From the NCBI GenBank assembly GCA_905160935.1, contig CAJHZI010000270.1, positions 411,501-475,500 of the forward strand: a stretch of 64,000 bases of DNA, in the 5' to 3' direction. The DNA is from Enchytraeus crypticus. Lineage: Eukaryota; Annelida; Clitellata; Enchytraeida; Enchytraeidae. Shown in pieces: positions 58,706 to 64,000 of the stretch (positions are counted from its first letter, which is position 1; each line of letters opens with the position of its first letter). The notes under the pieces were generated by a model. It had not been told where the DNA came from. It worked only from the letters and a program-made list of their open reading frames with translations, and made no database searches. The translations under genes and the position numbers were made by a program.

Positions 58706-59259
58706 TTATTCTTAAATGCGCCATCAAAAGGCAACTATTACTAATAGCCATGGAGTGAAGGAGGAAATGGGCCTTAAGCAAGCATCTGTGTTTCTTGACC
58801 CAGTGTGCGTTACGTTATGTAGAACGAATCATTTTTGGAGAAATATTGAATTAATACACAGAATTCGTGTCTTTGACCACATTGTAAGCAATTTTAGTGT
58901 CTGCTTTGCCATCATCAACGAACCGAACAAGTATACGGTTCGTCTGATCTCAAATTCTCAGAACCCTATACGAGAGTTTTGATGCAGAGGATATTCACTG
59001 CTAGTTTAACTTGCTCTGGGCGCCACTCTGGTTGCGCAACGACAAAGCACTTATCTTTCAGCTGAAGACAATTTCTGTTTTGAAATTCTAAAGCTCCCAG
59101 CGATATTTTCAGTTATCGATTCTGCGCAGCTAAATGAATCTAATTGCACTCACCCTGAAGATATTCGCACTGTATAAAAATTTATCGACATAATGACTAC
59201 GATTTAAAAATAGCGCCACACTGATATGCAACTTTAGTGATGTTCTGCACGACTCATCT

Positions 59260-59395
59260 CACGAGAGCAGCATATAAACGACTCCCACAGCTCAGTAAAA
59301 CGACTCTTTTGAGCAGCTTATCTGCACATCTGCACACCAGCACACTGATCTCTCAACAGTTCAGATAATCGGTAATTTTTCCATTTTAATCTTAT
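59260..59395 (+). promoter_or_regulatory. Possible TATA promoter with short noncoding first exon
   Basis: GCATATAAACG (TATAAA at 59273) is followed by a G+C-richer stretch with CTCAGTAAAACGACTC and a donor-like ATCGGTAATT at 59368. This is the layout of a core promoter plus noncoding exon for a plus-strand gene to the right, but no coding exon of such a gene was seen before 64000. Confidence 0.18.
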
Positions 59396-60154
59396 TATTT
59401 CCCGTGTTGTGTCAAAGAGATAACTGAAGGAGGCACTGTAAAACCACTTAAGAGTCATATTTTTCCCAAGCTATAGGATACAAAGGCACGGATCAGGCCA
59501 TGTTGTGAAGTAGTTAACTTATTGGTCTATAAAGGCAACAAATTACAAAAGGCAACGATTTCTAATAACCATGGAGGGGAAAAGGAGGAAATCACGAAAA
59601 CTACGGAAACAGCAACGATAAGAAAGGAAACTGTACTTCATATGCGTATGCCACATGTCTGGAGCCAGTGGCGATATCGGTAAGATACTCGACAGTGGAT
59701 CAGTATGTTTGGGGTAACATTAGCTTTATACTTATTTATATGGAATAAAATACAAATAAAAATTAAGTGCTCTTTAAGTAGCGTAATATTTGTCTCTAAG
59801 TAGGATTATGTACCTTGAACCTGCCATTTGCAAGACCTAAAACTAGAGAGAGAAGGAGAGAGATATAGAGAGAGAAGGGGAGGAGAAAGAATGAGTGAGT
59901 GAGAGTGAGATAGAGTTTATAACAGTGCACAATCATCATGAAATGCTATGGGCAGATCAGGTTATTTTATGTCAAGTTTATATTACGTCAGGTTATTCCT
60001 CACTTTTTATAGTCAATAAAGTAATGACTAGATGGACTTTCTTATCTTTTAAAATACTTGATGACTGATGCATTAGCCTGTCGATGTATAGAAAATTAAC
60101 GATTGCGGGACAATATCTGAGCTGCCAGTACACATGGCCAGTATACATGAAAGT

Positions 60155-60287
60155 AGCTGGAGCTGGTGCGATGTCAGTAAGATACTAGACCGCAGATCAA
60201 TATGTGTGGGTTCAAATCCTGGGATCGCCCGTCACTGACATCTCTTTGGAGTGAGAAAACTGACGTTAATATTAGCTTTAGCTTTAT
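60155..60287 (+). mobile_element. SINE-A copy upstream of the gene
   Basis: Sense copy: GCTGGAGCTGGTGCGATGTC, GGGTTCAAATCCTGGGATCG, GAAAACTGACGTTAATATTA. A second, internally deleted copy is at 59658-59731, and a 3' fragment lies at 44843-44878. Confidence 0.8.
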
Positions 60288-60850
60288 TACAACATGTTAA
60301 ATAAAGAAAGCTTTAGACTCAATACGTGCCAAAGAATTTCCTCATGGCCAAACAACTGAAATATATCAGATATGGCCTACCCGTAAGAGTCTAGCAAACA
60401 AAAGATGGCCCTTGAACTGAATTTAGGTATATAATTCATCGAAATGAGAAAAAGATGCATCAAGGATTCAATCTAAGCATGCATTTAGTCCAGGCTCTAT
60501 GATATCTTTGATTAACCAGATAAAATGGCGCCTAACCAATATGACCCTTCAGCGATATAGAGCTTCAACGAAGCATCAAAGGAACGAATCTCTTCATTAT
60601 TTTCTATCATTCTTACAAAGTGATCATATGCGTGTCCACAAAAGCTGGCAACATTGCGCCTCTAGCATTCCTAACAATTCACAGAATGCATGAAGCGTTA
60701 GAACTGAGAACTGTTTATTTTAAAATTGAAGTCTTTTCAATAACTTAGAACTCCTTGTCGAACGTTCCTTTGAGTAATTCTTCTGCTATATAATGTTTAT
60801 CATATGTAAAAACATTACTCCTACAAGAATACAGATAAAAGTTCTATACT

Positions 60851-60918
60851 ATCGCAACGAGATAATTACATGTAGATGATATAATTTGTTTAAACGTCAT
60901 AAGGTATGTGATTAAATT

Positions 60919-60998
<80 letters not shown>

Positions 60999-61071
60999 TG
61001 GTACGAAGTTTAATCACATACCTTATGAAGTTTAAACAAATTATATCATCTACATGTAATTATCTCGTTGC

Positions 61072-61074
<3 letters not shown>
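60851..61074. repeat. 74-bp near-perfect inverted repeat with (CA)n(TA)n loop
   Basis: The left arm 60851-60924 is the reverse complement of the right arm 61001-61074 with about two mismatches. The loop is a (CA)n tract followed by (TA)n. A long (TA)n also follows the right arm. Confidence 0.93.
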
Positions 61075-61142
<68 letters not shown>

Positions 61143-61284
61143 GTATATATACATGTACATATACATAGACATATATAATCTTCACTGCAATAACTTTCTT
61201 CTCTTCTCTATCTACTGGTATCAGCTCTTGATCACTGATCACTTATCTTTTGTAACTTTGGCAGAGCACCAACTCTTCACCAGT

Positions 61285-61690
61285 CTTTAATAGTAAGAAG
61301 AACGGAGGTTGAAAGAGTTAGAGGAAGACCAAGACGGCTAGATGATTTTACAAAAAACATTCGCAGGTGCATATGTAAATTAAATATCGGCTAATAAAAA
61401 AATGTTGTTGATTTATTCATGTATGTCTTCCTAATGGGTAGACAGGATAATTTTTCTCAGGGAATGACGCGCCTGCCCAGTAAATGTTAGTCGAAGCTTA
61501 TGGCGGCATAGAGTGCCCACCTCATCATAGGCAGAATGCCCCAATAACAATGCTATTTCAGATTAGATAACTTAAAGATCCACTGGTATGTGTACATGGA
61601 GTGACAACCGAAGAGAAAGAACAGTTGAGGCGTTACATACCATGGAACTGCCACTGGACTGTGCACAAAGAGAGAAAGAGAGAGTCTTTC
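61285..61690 (+). mobile_element. Decayed LINE C-terminal fragments ending in (GA)n
   Basis: 61285-61375 reads RRTEVERVRGRPRRLDDF, typical of a LINE C terminus. 61560-61690 resembles the 2.7-3.3 kb element (GATCCACTGGTATGTGTACA, GAGGCGTTACATACCATGG, CCTGCCA-like stretch, GAGAGAAAGAG). Whether the two parts are one insertion is unclear. Confidence 0.55.
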
Positions 61691-61812
61691 TAAAAGACGT
61701 ATACTAGCACAAGCAAAGAGATACAAAAAAGCATAGAATTCTTTCTCATCAAGTATCGTTATGTAGTGTTAAGTTATCCTGAAAATTGAAAGTAAGAGGG
61801 AGAGAGTGAGCT

Positions 61813-61850
<38 letters not shown>

Positions 61851-62269
61851 AGAGAGAGTGATAGAGAGAGATAGAGATCCCTAGCGATCAGTGGTATATT
61901 TATTGTCAGTAGGTGTGCTAAGCTGTCTGAGTTCTTAATGCGCCTCAATACATCGCCAGCACTCGAGATGCTATGCTTGATTTAATTGAAGTTTGACTCA
62001 TGACTTTGTGAGTGGATTAGCTTTATATGTCAAGAGAAGCATAGGCGATGAGATGTCGTGGGGGATTCTTCTTCTATTGAAGCTTTAATTATAATCTATC
62101 ACTAGCGTGGTTTATTAAATTAAACAGTCCATTGGGAAAATTGGCTTTTCACTAGTATTCATCATCATGTTATCTTGAGTGCGAGCTTAGCTAGGGTAAA
62201 ATACGAAATGAACTGTAAACTTTTCTCTTCGTTTTTGGAAAATGTTGAACCAATTTATGGAGCTCGTTC

Positions 62270-62499
62270 TCTGACATTGGTTTGGATCTTACTGGTTTGT
62301 CGCCTCTTACGACACATGCAGTTAACTGTTGTTCTATTCTTCAGCCAGTGACGATGTCGGTAAGATATTCGGCCGCGAATCAGTATAGGCGGGTTTCAAA
62401 TTATGGGCTCGCCCGTCACTGACATCGCTTTCGAGTGAGGAAACTGACGTTAACACTAGCTTTGCCAGCTTTTATTCTTCAGTGTCCCGGACACAACAC
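62270..62499 (-). mobile_element. SINE-B copy split by SINE-A
   Basis: The reversed copy (TTTGTCGCCTCTTACGACAC, AGTTAACTGTTGTTCTATTC) resumes after the SINE-A insertion with ATTCTTCAGTGTCCCGGACA. Confidence 0.75.
62344..62472 (+). mobile_element. SINE-A inserted in a SINE-B copy
   Basis: Near full-length SINE-A (CCAGTGACGATGTCGGTAAG ... GCTTTGCCAGCTTTT). It interrupts a reversed SINE-B, with ATTCTTCAG on both sides as a likely target-site duplication. Confidence 0.85.
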
Positions 62500-63473
62500 T
62501 GGAAAGAAAACACTATTATAACCGATATCAATGCAAAATGCTATCCTATGCTATGGAAATATAGTTACAAATTGATTTAAAATTTTGTTAATTATGCTTA
62601 AAATTGGTTCGGAATGCTTTAAATGACAACATTGATATATCGAGCTTGTTACCCACAACACTTGTTATGCTACTGGACTAAATAAGAATGCTTAAAAATT
62701 TGTCTTATAAAATCGATGAGCAAGTCTTTATTAGCCACTGTGCACAAGTTTCCTCTCACTACTACATATAGAGTACTTTTGGTGGAGTTAAAAAGAGATA
62801 TTTTATTGGTATGCCTCCAAATAGGAAAATGATATTGATGATTCGTGGCCGCATTCCTCTAACGAGCTGGTTTGATGATTATCATTGATACCCAATTAAA
62901 CAGGTTATACTTGAAAACTGCATTTTTATAAATTTCGGATCCAATTGCTTGATTGGTAAAACTTTTCACCGCAGTTAACCCTATATCAAATAGTAGCACG
63001 GTTCCACTTCGGCAGATTAAATGCTCCTTCTCCTCGTGTAAACACACATGGGCATAAATTCTGATCGTTCTTTCAATCAATCAATTAATTAGCAGAGCAT
63101 TGTTAAGTTTTGAACGGTTGCTTTATGCAATTCCTGAAGTTTCAAATAATTATTGCTGCGATTATAAAATAAAGTCAATGATTTGAATGCGATAAGTCTG
63201 GCGACATCTTTTGAATATGACGGTAGAATTACATTATGTTACTGTAAGCTTCGAAAGCACACGTTGAGGTTTTAAGTGGCGACATCTTGTGAATGAAAGC
63301 TTCTAAATTAAAGTCTCCGGCATATTTTGAAATCACCCAATATTATTTATAGTGAATTAAGGTGATATTTACTTTTGAATGCACAAGTTGTAAACTTGTA
63401 ATATGTTTACTACTTTAATAATTATTTAAACACAACCATATCCCAAAAACCGAAGTTGGAGACACCAATAAAA

Positions 63474-63503
63474 AGAACATTTGAATTAATATTCAAATGT
63501 TCT
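63474..63503. repeat. 13-bp perfect hairpin
   Basis: AGAACATTTGAAT, loop TAAT, then ATTCAAATGTTCT. Confidence 0.9.
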
Positions 63504-64000
63504 AAATTATAGAATTATTAAATTCTATTTGAATTCACAAAATAAATGTAGGTAACAACATCTTTGGATTGCACACTTTCTATTTAAGGCGCCAAATCAT
63601 TTAAAAGCAAAGGATTTGGACTATGTTGAAGTTAATTGAATATTATACTCTCTGGTTTACGTGATATTTGAATGATCTTTTAAATAAAGTTCAATTGTAG
63701 CTTAATTAAGCAATGCCTTAACGGTGCAGTCATCTTGAAAATACTGGACAATTTGCAGTTATTTCGCTTAATTAAAAATCCGATAGTTTGCAAGGCTAAA
63801 ATGACTTAATCTACTTAATTAATATATCGAATATGTGTCCTGCATAACTTTTACAAAATTCTTGCAAACTAGCGACAGAATATTTGCAATCCACCGTTGA
63901 GCAGTTTTAAACTAGCTATTGAGCAACTTTTATATTCCGTCAAAATAATGTTAAGGCTTTCTCACTATTGAAGCCGCATTCCTCATCTTATGGTGTAAAT

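Larger units (their letters stand above)
49910..64000. other. Upstream flank of the receptor gene: no protein gene recognised
   Basis: Holds the 22-bp minisatellite, SINEs, 5S-derived repeat, hairpins and simple repeats described separately. A G+C-richer island at 53400-53560 and a TATAAA-containing patch at 59260-59390 are the only stretches that look like promoter or noncoding exon material. No transcript start could be fixed from sequence alone. Confidence 0.45.

Noticed and set aside
58716..58982. 88-codon plus-strand frame
   Set aside because: It overlaps the repeat shared with 59537-59592, and no conserved motif is visible.

Overview
The window is AT-rich animal nuclear DNA. Coding exons are short, separated by large introns, and joined at GT/AG splice sites. 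The introns are full of LINE fragments, tRNA-type and 5S-type SINEs, a small inverted-repeat DNA transposon, minisatellites and long (AT)n, (GA)n and (ATT)n tracts. Repeat content and intron size suggest a marine invertebrate, perhaps a lophotrochozoan, but the species is not determined here.

One gene dominates: a membrane receptor guanylyl cyclase of the natriuretic-peptide-receptor (NPR-A/NPR-B) type. It lies on the minus strand from about 49.68 kb to beyond the left edge. I placed 18 coding exons whose reading phases all join, giving 944 codons from the preferred start. In order they encode a signal peptide, an extracellular ANF-receptor ligand-binding domain (exons 1-6), one membrane segment (exon 7), a kinase-homology pseudokinase (exons 8-15), a coiled-coil dimerisation linker (exon 16) and the start of the cyclase catalytic domain (exons 17-18). 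The last part of the cyclase domain and the 3' end lie off the left edge. By family knowledge, ligand binding outside the cell relieves kinase-homology inhibition and the paired cyclase domains make cGMP.

Layout: 0.05-19.1 kb holds exons 18 to 4, with introns of about 0.6-2.3 kb. 19.1-31.7 kb is intron 3, with a degenerate full-length CR1/L2-type LINE at 22.3-25.4 kb. Exons 3 and 2 sit at 31.7-33.1 kb. 33.1-48.9 kb is intron 1, with a Tc1/mariner-like inverted-repeat element and two copies of a LINE with a restriction-like-endonuclease-type C terminus. Exon 1 is at 48.9-49.7 kb. 49.7-64 kb is upstream flank with no recognisable gene, but with a 22-bp minisatellite starting about 0.7 kb upstream of the start codon, SINEs, a 74-bp near-perfect hairpin and simple repeats.

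The main oddities are: two minisatellites whose units contain a splice site of this gene (exon 4 acceptor, exon 6 donor); transposon tails lying directly against two splice acceptors; and a phase-compatible open exon in intron 4 that would give a soluble truncated receptor. No tRNA gene, intact rRNA gene, CRISPR array or bacterial feature was seen.
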